DNA of 64,000 nucleotides from Arion vulgaris (GCA_020796225.1 CM036754.1:68750000-68813999), one strand, 5' to 3'; positions 1 to 10,587 are shown, counted from the stretch's first letter. Numbers and translations are program-made. The notes: generated by a model not told the origin, from the letters alone.

Positions 1-129
1 ACAGCGGCGTAGTTAGCACTGTGGTCTGGTAAACTTTCAGCTTTGTGGCTACTCTCATCCCCTTCCGCTCCCAAACAGTGACACATAGCCTTCCAAATGC
101 AGCATTGGCTTTGGATATCTTATTGTTGA
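1..129 (-). pseudogene. LINE reverse transcriptase C-terminal fragment
   Basis: Read on the minus strand this stretch gives an open frame with the pattern ISKANAAFGRL...VWERKGMR...TKLKVYQTTVL. This is the RT thumb region of RTE/CFDP2-like non-LTR retrotransposons, which usually reads SKA..AFGRL...STKLKVYRA.VL. It runs off the left window edge, so only about 40 residues are seen. It may belong to the same insertion as the LINE at 275-2125, with a small repeat block between them. Family is judged from motif only. Confidence 0.6.
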
Positions 130-176
130 CCTAAGAATCTATGTTTGCCGATCTAGATAGGAGGCGGCCAAGATAT

Positions 177-257
177 GTGATGGTACAACGTTGTGTGATG
201 GTACAATTCCATGTGGTGGTACAATGCCATGTGGTGGTACAATGTCATGTGGTGGTA
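177..257. repeat. 18-bp minisatellite (about 4 copies)
   Basis: Degenerate tandem units related to atgtggtggtacaatgcc lie between two LINE fragments. A short reading frame across it is a repeat by-product. Confidence 0.75.
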
Positions 258-289
258 TCTGCATGTGTTTTGTAAGTTGTTACTTGATT

Positions 290-872
290 CTATTTAATTT
301 GTCCTATGCTGCTCCATCCTCTGCTAAATCCTGCTTGTTCCTTTCTCAGTTTCTTATCCACAGCATCAGTAATGCGTTGCACGATGATTTTGCTTAAGAT
401 TTTACTTGGGACAGAAAGTAGTGTTATTCCATACCAATTATTACAAGGGAGCCCTTTTTTGGGTATCTTGATGATGACTCCTGTTCCATGCATCAGGTAA
501 TATTTGAGCATTCCATATAGATGTAAACAAAGGTCGTAGTACACTAGCTGAGAGTTCTTGGTCTATTTTGAATAATTCTGCGTTTAAGTTATCATTCCCT
601 GGTGCCTTGTTATTCTTAAGAGATTTAATGTCTGTAATGATCTCAACCAGGCTGGGTGTTTCTACATCAATTTCTAGTTCCTCTGTTGGTTCTGGTATGT
701 CTGCTACCACTGTTGGTGGTGGTCTGTTTAGCAATTCTTTAAAATGCTCTGTCCATCGCATTTCTTGTTTCTTTTCCGTTGTCAATAGTATTCCATTTTT
801 ATCCTTTATGAGGGTGTTTGATCTCTTGTAATGTTTACCGCTTATTAGTTTTGTGCATTGTTCCCTGGTCAC
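290..872 (-). pseudogene. LINE reverse transcriptase N-terminal region, broken
   Basis: Frame 441-872 carries RWTEHFKELLN and SLKNNKAPGNDNLNAELFK, typical of the RT0/RT1 region. Frame 290-544 carries GITLLSVPSKILSKIIVQRI and KLRKEQAGF, RT motifs 2 and 2a. A frameshift near 470-540 separates them. The YADD catalytic box is absent, so only the fingers remain. Confidence 0.82.
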
Positions 873-1190
873 ATCTTTTTTGCTGCTTCTTCAGCCTGTA
901 ATGCCAGGTCTTCAACATATATTCTTTTGTCAGCTCTCACAGCCCGTTTGATTTCTTTAATTGCGTTTTTGTACTGTTCCTGGTATCTTGCTTTCAGTCT
1001 TTCGAACTTTGCTTCTAACAATTTCTTCTCTAGTATTCTTCTGTTGTCTATTATTTTCCATGTTATAGGTGTTATCCATTCTTTTCTTTTTTTCAGAAGG
1101 TACCCTAGACATGCTTTGCTGCTCTTGTTATATATAGATGCTATGTTGTCTCATGTTTTATTTATGTTATCAATTTCATCCGTGTTTCCA

Positions 1191-2122
1191 TTACTTTCTA
1201 GGACTTGGAACTTGTTCTTTATTTGCAATATCCCTTACTTCTGTGTTCTTTAGTATATCCACATTGAATCTCTTTCGGAAGTTTTTCTGTTGTTCTGTTT
1301 TTCTTAGCTTAAGTTTGATATAAGCTGTGAATAGGTGGTGGTCACTGTCAACATCCGCACCTCTCTTGACCACAACATCTAGCAGTGAGCATCGCCAGGG
1401 TCCATTGATCATTAGATGATCTATTTGGTTTTTATCTCTGTCGTTAGGGGAATACCATGTTAATTTATGGATATCTAAATGTTGAAATAGGGTACCTCCT
1501 ATAACGAGATTGTTCATGCTGCAAAAGTTTACTAAATGTTCCCCATTGTCGTTCATCGCACCATATCCATGTTTTCCAATAGTTCTGTAACTATGTGTGT
1601 TGTTGTCTCCAACCTTCGCATTGAGATCTCCCATAATAATGATAACTTCATGGGATGGTGACTTGTCCAACTCTGCTTAGAGATTTTCGTAGTACGAATC
1701 TTTCCTTGCATCCTAGCTATCACTAGTAGGTGCGTAGCATTGTAGGATGCTGATGTTTGTATGCCTCCCCTTTAATTTGATCTTAATCAAGCGGCTACTG
1801 ATAGGTTTCCATTCTAACAGGCATTTTTCCACGCCTTTCCTTAGGATGACTGCTACTTCTTCATGGTGTTGGTCATCATCTCATCCAGAAAATAAGACCG
1901 TTTCACCTGTAACAGTGGTATTTTTCCGTTTCCTAGCCATCTCTCACTAATCCCTAGAATATGCAGATTATATCTTCTCATTTCAGCTGTTATCTGTGAT
2001 AGTTTTCCAGCTTCATACATTGTTCTTACATTCCAGAATCCAATTCTGGTCTTGGTTTTCCCATTCAGGACTTCCGTCCTCATGAAAGTAGCTTCCTTTC
2101 GGCTTTCACTACTTCCAGTCAT
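1191..2122 (-). pseudogene. LINE apurinic-like endonuclease, frameshifted
   Basis: The N-terminal part (1853-2122) contains RIGFWNVRTMYEAGKLSQI and LGISERW, the opening of the exonuclease/endonuclease/phosphatase fold of CFDP2-like LINEs. The distal part (1191-1670) contains IIIMGDLNAKVG (catalytic D and N), NQIDHLMI and SDHHLFTAYI (final catalytic D and H). The two halves lie in different frames with a gap around 1670-1850, so the protein is broken. Its role in the live element would be first-strand nicking of target DNA. Confidence 0.8.
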
Positions 2123-2212
2123 ATGTCAATGACTCTGGTAGTTCTTCATGCCCATGAATATGTTGTGTCTTTGTTGCTGTTTTCGTAACGTTGAGATTTT
2201 CTAAAGGATGGG

Positions 2213-2775
2213 GTTCCTCACACACACATGGCAACTTAACTCTTCTTCCCCACACAGTAACTTAACTCTTTCTCCCCGACATGTTAACATAACTCTCCCC
2301 AACACATAACAACTCTCTCTCCCTCCACACATGATAACTTAACTCTCTCTCCCCCTTAAACCCCTTAATCCACACATGACAACTTAAACCCCCCACATGA
2401 CAACTTAACTCCTCCCCTATCCCCCGACTTCTTCTTCTTTGCGTTCGCTCTTACGACCAATTTTAATTACTCTTTGTGATATGTTTGATCTTTGTCAAGA
2501 ACGTGTATATGTTGCACATTGATTTGGTAGACCCTAAATGCTTAGACTTCTACACGTTTAGAACATGTGCATCCGATTTCAGCCAAACCTCTTTAGTTGC
2601 CTCTTACGACATCCGTGGCAGGTAACAGTGGTTCTATTCTTCACACCCCAAATTTGGGCCCGGTAACCACTCGGGTGACACGACAACTTAACTCTCCCTC
2701 CCCAACATAAGACAACTTAACACCCCCATGCCAACTAAACTCCCTCCTCCCACACACATGACAACTTACCAACAA
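2213..2775. repeat. Pyrimidine-rich minisatellite split by a SINE
   Basis: Loose units of about 25-35 bp built on 'cacatgacaacttaactctc' occupy 2213-2427 and resume at about 2680-2775. The interval 2428-2679 is a minus-strand SINE, so the array existed before the SINE landed in it. Confidence 0.7.
2428..2679 (-). mobile_element. SINE family A, full length
   Basis: About 250 bp. On the minus strand it starts with a head like cgagtggttaccgggccc, contains 'aagaatagaaccactgttacctgcca' split over about 26 bases, then a body ending in caaagaagaagaag. The same unit recurs at 15484, 26364 and 46423. The head resembles the box A region of tRNA-Leu/Ser (GAGTGGTTA), but no convincing box B is visible. 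It is inserted into a minisatellite. Confidence 0.8.
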
Positions 2776-2924
2776 CCATCAGTGTGAACTCGAAGCCTTT
2801 CTTGACAGACTTTCTGTGCACCTGATTAGGTAAATTGGCAAAGCCCACATATCCTGCTTGTTCTGGGTTGACAAACTGTGAATGTGATAAGATACATCAA
2901 ATATCAAAGGCTTTAAATAATAAT

Positions 2925-3640
2925 AAGCAATGATGTCAGTGACAGCAAGTATACTTCAACCAAATAGCAACGATGTCTGTGACAGCAAGTATACTTCAAC
3001 TAAATAGCAACGATGTCAGTGACAGCAAGTATACTTCAACCACATAGCAATGATGTCTGTGACAGCAAGTATACTTCAACCACATAGCAACGATGTCTGT
3101 GACAGCAAGTATACTTCAACCAAATAGCAATGATGTCAGTGACAGCAAGTATACTTCAACCAAATAGCAATGATGTCTGTGACAGCAAGTATACTTCAAC
3201 CAAATAGCAATGATGTCTGTGACAGCAAGTATACTTCAACTAAATAGCAATGATGTCTGTGACAGCAAGTATACTTCAATCAAATAGCAATGCCTACAAC
3301 AACAGCAGCAACAATGTCTGTGACAGCAAGTACACTTCAACCAAATAGCAACGATGTCTGTGACAGCAAGTACACTTCAACCAAATAGCAACTCCTACAA
3401 CAGTAGCAGCAATGATGTCTGTGACAGCAAGTACACTTCAACCAAATAGTAACGATGTCTGTGACAGCCAGTACACTTCAACCAAATAGCAACGATGCCT
3501 GTGACAGCAAGTACACTTCAATCAAATAGCAATGCCTACAACAACAGCAGCAACAATGTCTGTGACAGCAAGTACACTTCAACCAAATAGCAACGATGTC
3601 TGTGACAGCAAATACACTTCAACCAAATAGCAATGTCTAC
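2925..3640. repeat. 40-bp minisatellite (about 17 copies)
   Basis: Units of 40 bp containing gatgtctgtgacagcaagta and cttcaaccaaatagcaa repeat head to tail. Later copies carry extra blocks of cagcagcaacaatg. No coding sense is preserved across copies. Confidence 0.9.
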
Positions 3641-3796
3641 AACAGTAGCAACAATAATTACAAGAGAAATCAACAAATTTATATTGCCCTTGTGACATAT
3701 ACACATGTGGAACCAGCAAGATGGCAGAGACATACATACTGCAAGAATGTCCAACATACAATGAACATTGAGAAAACACATGGCCAATCCCCATTT

Positions 3797-4190
3797 CAGT
3801 CCAAGACAAGCTATATGGAGATGTACATGGACTGAGATTGACCACTAACTACTTTAGAAGTATACAAATCAATGTCAGTACAAGACAAGCTATATGGAGA
3901 TGTACATGGACTCCACTTGACCACTAGCTACTTTAGAAGTAGACAAATCGATGCCAGTACAAGACAAGCTATATGGAGATGTACATGGACTCCACTTGAC
4001 CACTAGCTACTTTAGAAGTAGACAAATCGATGTCAGTACAAGACAAGCTATATGGAGATGTACATGGACTGAGATCGACCACCAACTATTTTAGAAGTAT
4101 ACAAATCAATGTCAGTACAAGACAAGCTTTATGGAAATGTACATGGACTCCAGTTGACTACTAACCACTTTAGAAATATACAAATCGATG
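3797..4190. repeat. 79-bp minisatellite (about 5 copies)
   Basis: Units of 79 bp contain agacaagctatatggagatg and ccactagctactttagaag. The period was checked from positions 3872, 3951 and 4030. Confidence 0.88.
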
Positions 4191-4246
4191 TTTGAAAATG
4201 TTGGAAGAAGACCAAACAAATTATAATAAAAAAGGGACCGGTCACA

Positions 4247-5090
4247 TATACATGAGTAGTAAATTGAATAAAATATACATGAGTAGTAAATTGAAAATAT
4301 ACATGAGTAGTAAATTGAATAAAATATACATGTGTAGTAATTTGAATAAAATATACATGTGTAGTAATTTGAATAAAATATACATGAGTAGTAAATTCAA
4401 TAAAATATACATGAGTAGTAAATTCAATAAAATATACATGAGTAGTAAATTCAATAAAATATACATGAGTAGTAAATTGAATAAAATATACATGTGTAGA
4501 AATTTGAATAAAATATACATGAGTAGTAAATTCAATAAAATATATATCAGTAGTAAATCGAATAAAATATACATGTGTAGTAAATTCAATAAAATATATA
4601 TCAGTAGTAAATCAAATAAAATATGTTGCCCGAGTGGTTACCGGGGCCCAAATTGGGTGTAAAGAATAGAACCAGTGTTACCTGCCACACTTGTCGTAAG
4701 AGGCGACTAAGGAGGTTGGGCTTGGGACTAGCTACCCAACACCGTAAAAATACTAGATGGCTACAGAACGGAGAGCGAACCAAGTAAATGTTGACTGAAA
4801 CCGGACACATAAGCATAAGGATAACGCAGAAGGATAAGCACCAGGGCTCCAAATGGTGCTGAAGATGTGACGTAAAACACACCAATGTCAAGGCTGCATG
4901 AATCAGATTTCCACATGAATAGAATTTATGAGGAGATCTGGTACATCAGTCTGGACGTGATCGCGAGAAGAATAAAATATACATGAGTAGTAAATTGAAT
5001 AAAATATACATCAGGTGGTAAATTGAATAAAATATACATCAAGTGGTAAATTGAATAAAATATACATCAGGTGGTAAATTGAATAAAATA
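4247..5090. repeat. 27-bp minisatellite split by a SINE
   Basis: Units of 27 bp (acatgagtagtaaattgaat plus aaaatat) run 4247-4624 and again 4971-5090. A SINE fills 4625-4970 and is flanked by a direct repeat of the array sequence aataaaatat. Because 27 is divisible by 3, long reading frames (4192-4662 plus, 4242-4589 minus) appear. They are repeat by-products. Confidence 0.88.
4625..4970 (+). mobile_element. SINE family B with 10-bp target duplication
   Basis: The head gcccgagtggttaccggggc and the 'agaatagaaccagtgttacc' segment are shared with SINE A. The downstream part (ggataagcaccagggctcca, gatcgcgagaag) matches the composite repeats near 19570 and 24480. The duplication aataaaatat lies at 4615-4624 and 4971-4980, which fixes both ends. 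Confidence 0.82.
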
Positions 5091-5346
5091 ATGAGATCTT
5101 TAGAATTAAACAAGAAATATGAACACTAGTAGTTTGTTTGGACATGACCATCCTTGTCCATCATCTTTATAACTAGATGCTGGAAGAAGATAGCTATAGA
5201 CAAGCTATAGTAACAATATTTTAGATGATAAGAAATAGCATTGATACAGTGAAAGAGATTGTACAAGATAACTAACTATATTCTAACAACATTGATGAAA
5301 GTCCAGTAGATATATCATATGTAGAGTACATGAGATTGTACAAGAT

Positions 5347-6653
5347 TTCTTCTTCTTTGCGTTCCGGCCTAGCCTGATGGACCAACTTCTATCATGAATT
5401 TTACTGTTGTTTTTAGGGACTCCGTTCCTCCGTACAGCTTTCGCGAAGCTCTGTGTGTTGTGGCCAGTACTCTTTTCGTATACCTGCTAAACGTTGACAG
5501 TCTTGCAAGACGTGTTCTGCCGTCATGTCTGCCATATTGCATGGGCACAGGCTAGTTGTGCCAATTTTAAATTTATGGAACATGTGGGCTCTGAGCTTGT
5601 TGTGGCGTACGGAGGCAAAATATGGCAACTTGTTCACTGCGAGAGAGACCATAGTATCCGTCACTGTCTGTGTACTGCGGGTGGTCTTTGCCCATTTGCT
5701 TCGATAGTGCGAGCCGATGGTTGTTTTGACTTCCTCATAGCTGATCTCGAGATCAGTCTGGGGTAGTCGCCCGCCCTCTTTGGCTAGCTTGTCGGCCGCC
5801 GCTTTCCCTAATGTTGCAGTGTGACGGTATCTACTGGATGACAGTGCGTTTGAGTGAACTCGTTAGTTCAGCGAGGGACGTTTGAGCTCATTCATCTCAG
5901 TTTTGCCGACGCATTTGAGTGCCGTGATGACCGATAGAGCATCGGTGAATATCACGACCTTGTTGCGTGTAGTGTTTCTTCTCTCCAAGATCATTTCGGC
6001 CGCCACTTTGATTGCCTCTGCCTCAGCTCGGTAGTTATTTGAGTATTTGCCAGTTGCAATCGCTTTCTTGACCATGACTTTCTTTTAGATTTAAGCACTA
6101 TTCCTCCTCCGCCATCGCTTATTGCGTTATTTGCCGATCCGCCCGTGTAGACGTGCGTCCACTCATTTTCAGGGTACTCTGATTCTATGTGCTCTTCTGC
6201 TGCAGTTTTTCTGTCGAGGTTTGTTTGATCCCTTTTGCACATTATGCCTGGGATTGATTCCCTTAGTTCTGGCATTTTTGTTTTCCATGGCGGACACTTG
6301 TCGATTGCCGGGATTGGTTTGGCTGTGCATTTGGACAGGACTGGATGGTCTATGGTCAGTGCGTTAGAGATTCTAATGAAGTTAGATCTCTGTATTCTCC
6401 ACTTTCCGGATTCATACATTCTTTCATGCATTGGGTGAGATTTGAGCCGTTTGAGTTTTTCCGCAAGTACTACTACTTTCTTGTCCCTTCGGTCAGTCAT
6501 TGGTTGGATGCCTGTGATGGTCTCCATCGCCTTGATGGGCGTGGACTTTATGGCTCCAGTGATAATGCGTAGGGCCCGGTTTTGACTGCTGCTCACTTTT
6601 GCGAATTGCTTGTTCGATGCATTGCTCCACGCTGCCATACCGTACTCTAGGTT
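5347..6653 (-). mobile_element. I-like LINE, 5'-truncated, with RNase H
   Basis: A 1.3-kb 3' part of a non-LTR element lies inside the 73-bp array. Order on the minus strand: RT thumb, RNase H, C-terminal cysteine/histidine motif, then a 3' end reading aacgcaaagaagaag. RNase H after the RT and a terminal CPC..H..C motif are features of I-group LINEs. The last bases match the SINE A tail, suggesting that this LINE family moves SINE A (inference). Confidence 0.82.
5413..6650 (-). pseudogene. LINE ORF2 C-terminus: RT thumb, RNase H, zinc motif
   Basis: RT thumb: YGMAAWSNASNKQF...QNRALRIITGAIKSTP. RNase H: VYTGGSANN, where the first catalytic Asp of the usual YTDGSA is Gly; then NYRAEAEAIKVA with the catalytic Glu; then VIFTDALSVITAL with the second Asp. 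The zinc-like end reads KIGTTSLCPCNMADMTAEHV then LQDC. Three frames are needed (5991-6650, 5863-6075, 5413-5664), so it is frameshifted. The lost Asp would also disable RNase H. Confidence 0.82.
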
Positions 6654-6900
6654 TGAAAGTCTAGTAGATATATCATGTGTAGAGTACATGAGATTGTACA
6701 AGATTTGAAAGTCCAGTAGATATATCATGTGTAGAGTACATGAGATTGTACAAGATAACTAACTATATTCTAACAACATTGAAAGTCTAGTAGATATATC
6801 ATGTGTAGAGTACTTGAGATTATACAAGATAACTAACTATATTCTAACAACATTGAATGTCTAGTAGATATCTCATGTGTAGAGTACAAGAGAGCATCCA

Positions 6901-7205
6901 CATTGTCTGGAACATAAGTTATAATAGATATTTAATTGCACAGAAATCATAAAGTAATTTTATGTGCCACAACAGGCAAGAACACAACAGTTGGACTAGC
7001 GTTTCCAGCTTAGAACAGGGGGTGGATAATCCACATTGTCAGATCAGATCTGCGATGTATTTCTATCCGATCAGACATGGGTACTCAAAGTTAAGCATAT
7101 TCAAAGATGTATCATTTTCTTACATTAATTAACACATCAGAACAATAAACATAACATTAGTTAGCATACACACACACACATATATCTTTTTCTTCTGCAT
7201 TCTCA
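6901..7205. other. No gene seen; AT-rich, short (CA)n at 7168-7186
   Basis: Nothing codes here. A short CA tract precedes the LINE remnant that follows. Confidence 0.5.
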
Positions 7206-7522
7206 CTAGATTGGGATTTCGGATTCTCTAATAAAGGCAGCCCCTGCCTCAGATTGGGTCGCAGTTCTGTAGGATATAATTTCTATGATTTCTGCTTCCC
7301 GTTTGAGCTGACCTCTTCCCGCAGTAAGTTTTGGCCACCCTCGTGATGGAAGGTCTGACATTCTTACTGCGTGGCTAAATCTCTGAGGCAGATTGGCGAC
7401 CGTAGAATCCATTATCCCATTCCTCATTATGAGGGGTCGTTGCATCATGTTATGCGCCTTACCGCCTGGTGCATCCGTTTTCTGCAAGCATTTGTTTCGG
7501 TTAGCATTCCCTAGCGGACAAG
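7206..7522 (-). pseudogene. LINE 3'-end remnant (RNase H type), deleted
   Basis: The C-terminal residues AFIRESEIPI are identical to those of the LINE at 47195-47920. Immediately upstream, a relic of the ILQNC zinc motif is joined directly to them by a deletion. The remaining upstream frame is not recognised. It ends against a truncated SINE A. Confidence 0.6.
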
Positions 7523-7634
7523 TGCATCCGATTTCAGCCAAACCTCTTTAGTTGCCTCTTACGACTTGCACGGCAGGTAACAGTGGTTCTATTCTTTACA
7601 CCCCAAATTTGGGCCCGGTAACCACTTGGGTGAC
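7523..7634 (-). mobile_element. SINE family A, truncated
   Basis: Only the head half is kept (minus strand: ggttaccgggcccaaatttg through gcatccgattt). It abuts a TA microsatellite at 7635-7662. Confidence 0.75.
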
Positions 7635-7662
7635 ATATATATATATATATATATATATATAA
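7635..7662. repeat. (TA)n microsatellite
   Basis: Pure TA dinucleotide run. Confidence 0.9.
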
Positions 7663-7708
7663 GACAAGAGATAACATTAGCTAGCATACACATTAATTGG
7701 GAGATTGG

Positions 7709-8205
7709 CAATAGCAATCAGGAAGTTAAATACTATGAAGAACATGTGGCAAAGCACTAGCAAAATATTAAAATTAAAAATATTGAGAACATGCATTTTT
7801 TCAGTGGCTACTTATGGTTGTGAATCATGTACCAGTACACAAAAAACAAGAACGAAAATACAGTCCTTCGAAACTAAATGCTATAGAAAGATCATACGAA
7901 TACCATGGACAGAAAAGAGAAAGAACACTGATGTCCTGAAAGAACTGAATGTTACAGACAATTGGCTAATAAACAATATACTATACAGAAAAATGAGATA
8001 CTTTGGTCACATGGCAAGCGTCATAATGGCCTGGAGAGAACAATATTAGAGGGCAGGGTCCCAGAGGCAGACCAAGAAGAAGATGGCTACAAGATATTAA
8101 AAACCATGAATATGACCATCGACAAAGTGGGTGAATTGGCTAGAGACAGTGAATTTCAGATGCGCTGCAAAGAGAGCAACGTCCTATAAAGGATACGCAC
8201 CTTGA
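7709..8205 (+). pseudogene. LINE RT C-terminus (RTE/CFDP2-like)
   Basis: The frame shows KILRTCIFSVATYGCES, ETKCYRKIIRIPWTEKR and MRYFGHM, the standard thumb and C-terminal domain of these elements. It ends in a 3' segment ggatacgcaccttgatgatg. It is closely similar to 34318-34820 and begins at nearly the same internal point. A frameshift near 8020 breaks the C-terminus. Confidence 0.82.
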
Positions 8206-8220
8206 TGATGATACACACAC

Positions 8221-8262
<42 letters not shown>
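8206..8262. repeat. (CA)n(TA)n microsatellite
   Basis: CA then TA dinucleotides directly follow the LINE 3' end. Confidence 0.9.
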
Positions 8263-8263
<1 letters not shown>

Positions 8264-8730
8264 AAATCACTAGCAGTTTTATCCGCTCTTCGCACTGGGA
8301 ATTTAGTTGCATATTAAAGAAACATGCCCCGTTGTCTCAAAATCGGCATCTTTCCCATTGAAACAATACATATTCTCTCCAAGAGTGGCGGGAAAACTTT
8401 GTCGGTTGACTATATAAGATTAAAATATCACTTATTCCGATTGCCAGAATTCCTGTGATTATCCCAGATTACAATAGAATTCCTGTGAAAGTTGACAAAT
8501 AACAATTTGCAAATTGAATTTATTCAGTCAGTTATATCGTTGCAAATGAAATTTCTGTAGTTCTCATAATCAAATGTGTTAATGCCAGTAGAACAATGTG
8601 AGCACAAGTGACACAGAGAAAAGGGGCGGGCCCAGTTGGTAGACGAGGGCACAAGCACAAATTGACAAGACTACGAATGTTGTATGATGTGTTATTCCAG
8701 CTGAACTGTTACCAAATAATAAGAATATCG
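8263..8730. other. No gene seen
   Basis: AT-rich sequence with no recognisable coding motif before the RNase H remnant. Confidence 0.45.
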
Positions 8731-9600
8731 ATATGTCTATAATGACGGATCTGAATTTAAAGCTACCATCAAAGCAGGTTATCGAGTGTATATACAGTAT
8801 CCAAACAGATCAACTGAAGAGCTGTTTGGTCATGCGGGAGATATGCTCCAATTATAAGGCTGAAATTCATGTCTGAAAACAGTTAGAAGCAGCTTTGTAC
8901 CACATAAAGAATGTTTTTGTTGTCTTTCCATCACAGGCACAAAACATTATTATTTTTACAGATTCAATGTCTGCCCTTCAAGCTCTAGAACAGCGTTTCC
9001 CAAAGTGGGTGGTGGTCCGAAAAAGTTTGGGAATCTATGCTCTAGACCATAGATTCCCAAACTTTTTCAGCCCACCGCCCACTTTGCACAACATGAACTT
9101 TGTAACGCCCCCTCCCTCCACATTATAATACTTTGTCAACGCCCTCCCACATATATACATGCTCTATTTTCACTTTGACATAGAAAATTGATATTTATTT
9201 CTGTCATACATGGTCATTTTTCAAATGATTATATACATGAAATAGAAAATTGATATTTATTTGTCATACATGGTCATTTTTCAAATGATTATTACATGAA
9301 ATAGAAAATTAAGAAAAAATGGATCGTATAAGAAGAATTAAAATGCAGAATTCAATTTTTTTAATGATTATTCAATCGCAAAATAACGAAAAACTATCCC
9401 CACAAATGCTTCTGAACCCACTATCGCCCCTGGAGGGTTTCAGCGCCTACAGGGGGCGGTACAGCGCACTTTGGGAAACACTGCTCTAGAAGATGGTGGA
9501 AATTGTAAATCTGAACTCTCCCATCTATACCTAGATATTGACTAACTTGTTACATCACATGACATCAAAATAACTATGAAATACACCTGGAAATGATAAA
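8731..9600 (+). pseudogene. LINE RNase H domain split by a hAT element
   Basis: Left part: YNDGSEFKATIKAGYRVY (catalytic Asp), NYKAEIHV (Glu) and IIIFTDSMSALQALE (Asp). The frame is cut at 8990 by a hAT insertion and resumes after 9483 as ALEDGGNCKSELSHLYLDID. It ends in TPGNDKADS, the GNEKAD-like motif of RNase H. Removing 8991-9491, which includes one copy of the 8-bp duplication, restores the continuity of the domain. Additional stops show that it was already decayed or decayed later. Confidence 0.8.
8991..9483. mobile_element. Non-autonomous hAT element, 493 bp
   Basis: The ends are inverted repeats: cagcgtttcccaaagt at the left and actttgggaaacactg at the right. A perfect 8-bp duplication ctctagaa lies at 8983-8990 and 9484-9491, diagnostic of hAT transposition. 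No transposase is encoded. Near the left end lies an internal palindrome (about 9018-9075) built from ttcccaaactttttc and its complement, suggesting a second hAT-like end nested inside. Confidence 0.88.
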
Positions 9601-9624
9601 GCAGATAGCCACCAAGGGACAGTT

Positions 9625-10100
9625 TTGAGAATGTGTCTCTGGATCAGATTTGAGAAGAAAAAGACGACAGAGTAAAACTTTTTTTTGCAATGCTATGCAC
9701 GTGCAGACATGTACTGTATCTTTTCCTAAAACTACTTTTGTTATTGGGAATGGTTTTACGTGAGAGCCCCGCAACATAATCTACTCTATCACTTACAAAC
9801 ATTGTGACAAGGCATATATAGGTGAAACTGGCAAAAAAAACTCATGTGACCAATTTGGCCAACACATGTGGTATACGCAAACTCTCTGTGACCCCTTTAG
9901 CCACCCATTTCAATAGAACTGACCATTTTGGAGCTTGCGATATCCAGCTCACAGCCATCTGATAATATTCCTCTGATGATCACAGTCAATTTGCTCTAGA
10001 AGATCGTTATAGTTTTACATGGTACCTTGTAACCTCATGGACTCAATGCACTACATTCCTATGCTTCTTAGTACTATCTCTTCTCATGCTCCACAGTATA
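9625..10100 (+). pseudogene. Penelope-like element: GIY-YIG endonuclease remnant
   Basis: The frame reads RRRQSKTFFC...MHVQTCTV...FVIGNGF, one TGA stop, then RNIIYSITYKHCDKAYIGETG. This is the linker and GIY-YIG core (IY...YIG) of Penelope-like retroelements. Further on are THFNRTDHFGACDIQLTA and a frameshifted relic of the 'TLEPHGLN' end (TLVPHGLNALH). Penelope-like elements differ from LINEs in using this nuclease. The RT is not present here, and stops and frameshifts show it is dead. Confidence 0.78.
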
Positions 10101-10344
10101 TGTGTTATACATTAAATGTGTATATGCTGTGTGGATGAAAATTGTGTGGTCATCATCACCCATGATGGACGAGCATTATCAGCATCATATGCTGCGTATA
10201 TATTTGATTATTGTTTTATCTTCTTTTTTCCCATTTTTAGTTTTTCGTCATATTTTCATTTTAGGGAAGTTAGGGATTTTGTCGTCTGACTGTATATGTT
10301 ATGTCTGCCATATAGGAAGTCTAAATTTCTTGGCTTCTGTTGTA

Positions 10345-10385
10345 TCCTTTGCTTGATAAAGGCCTTTTGGTTGAAACGTCAATGT
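10345..10385 (+). ncRNA. Degenerate hammerhead-like motif of the Penelope-like element
   Basis: About 250 bp after the GIY-YIG domain lies ttgataaaggcc...ggttgaaacgtc. It aligns with the hammerhead core CUGAUGA, stem II, GAAAC-GUC. Stem II can form as GGCC/GGUU with wobbles around a UUUU loop. Two core positions differ (C to T, and the G of GAUGA to A), so self-cleavage is doubtful. Penelope-like elements are known to carry such ribozymes. This placement is consistent, but the call rests on a short motif. Confidence 0.5.
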
Positions 10386-10405
10386 ATATTGTTTTTGTAC
10401 TTTGC

Positions 10406-10575
10406 AAAACTCGCCTTGTCTGTTTCATATATATGCAGAAAACATCATGTGGAATGTTACTGAAGATAGCGGAAAAGAACAATACAAAACTTTTATAATC
10501 GGCGGAAGAGAAATACCTGAACTAAGATATGCTAACGATACAGTGTTATTGTCAACATCACAAAAAAAGATTAAG
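10406..10575 (+). pseudogene. LINE RT palm fragment (YADD mutated)
   Basis: CLFHIYAENIMW followed by GGREIPELRYANDTVLLST corresponds to the RT palm. The catalytic YADD is YAND here, which would abolish activity. It is about 55 residues and runs into a minisatellite. Confidence 0.78.
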
Positions 10576-10587
10576 CCTCATTGTTTC

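Larger units (their letters stand above)
275..2125 (-). mobile_element. Non-LTR retrotransposon (RTE/CFDP2-like), 5' part, dead
   Basis: A nearly continuous but frameshifted ORF2 runs on the minus strand from an endonuclease start near 2122, through a basic linker (about 870-1190), to the first RT motifs near 290. The order endonuclease, linker, fingers/palm is that of non-LTR elements with an apurinic-like endonuclease. The RT catalytic palm is missing, because the element stops at the minisatellite at 177-257. Known of the family: it encodes its own endonuclease and reverse transcriptase for target-primed insertion. Here it is inferred to be inactive because of frameshifts and truncation. 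Confidence 0.8.
5281..6900. repeat. About 73-bp minisatellite split by a LINE
   Basis: Units containing gtctagtagatatatcatgt and gagattgtacaagat occur at 5288-5346 and 6654-6900. The intervening 1.3 kb is an RNase H-type LINE, so this is an array opened by a retrotransposon. Confidence 0.8.

Noticed and set aside
858..1323. Membrane-protein-like plus-strand frames (858-1253, 1138-1323)
   Set aside because: They are the complement of the LINE endonuclease and linker; hydrophobic composition arises from AT-rich antisense.
4192..4662. 156-codon repeat protein (IYMSSKLNK)
   Set aside because: 27-bp minisatellite running into a SINE; no gene signals.
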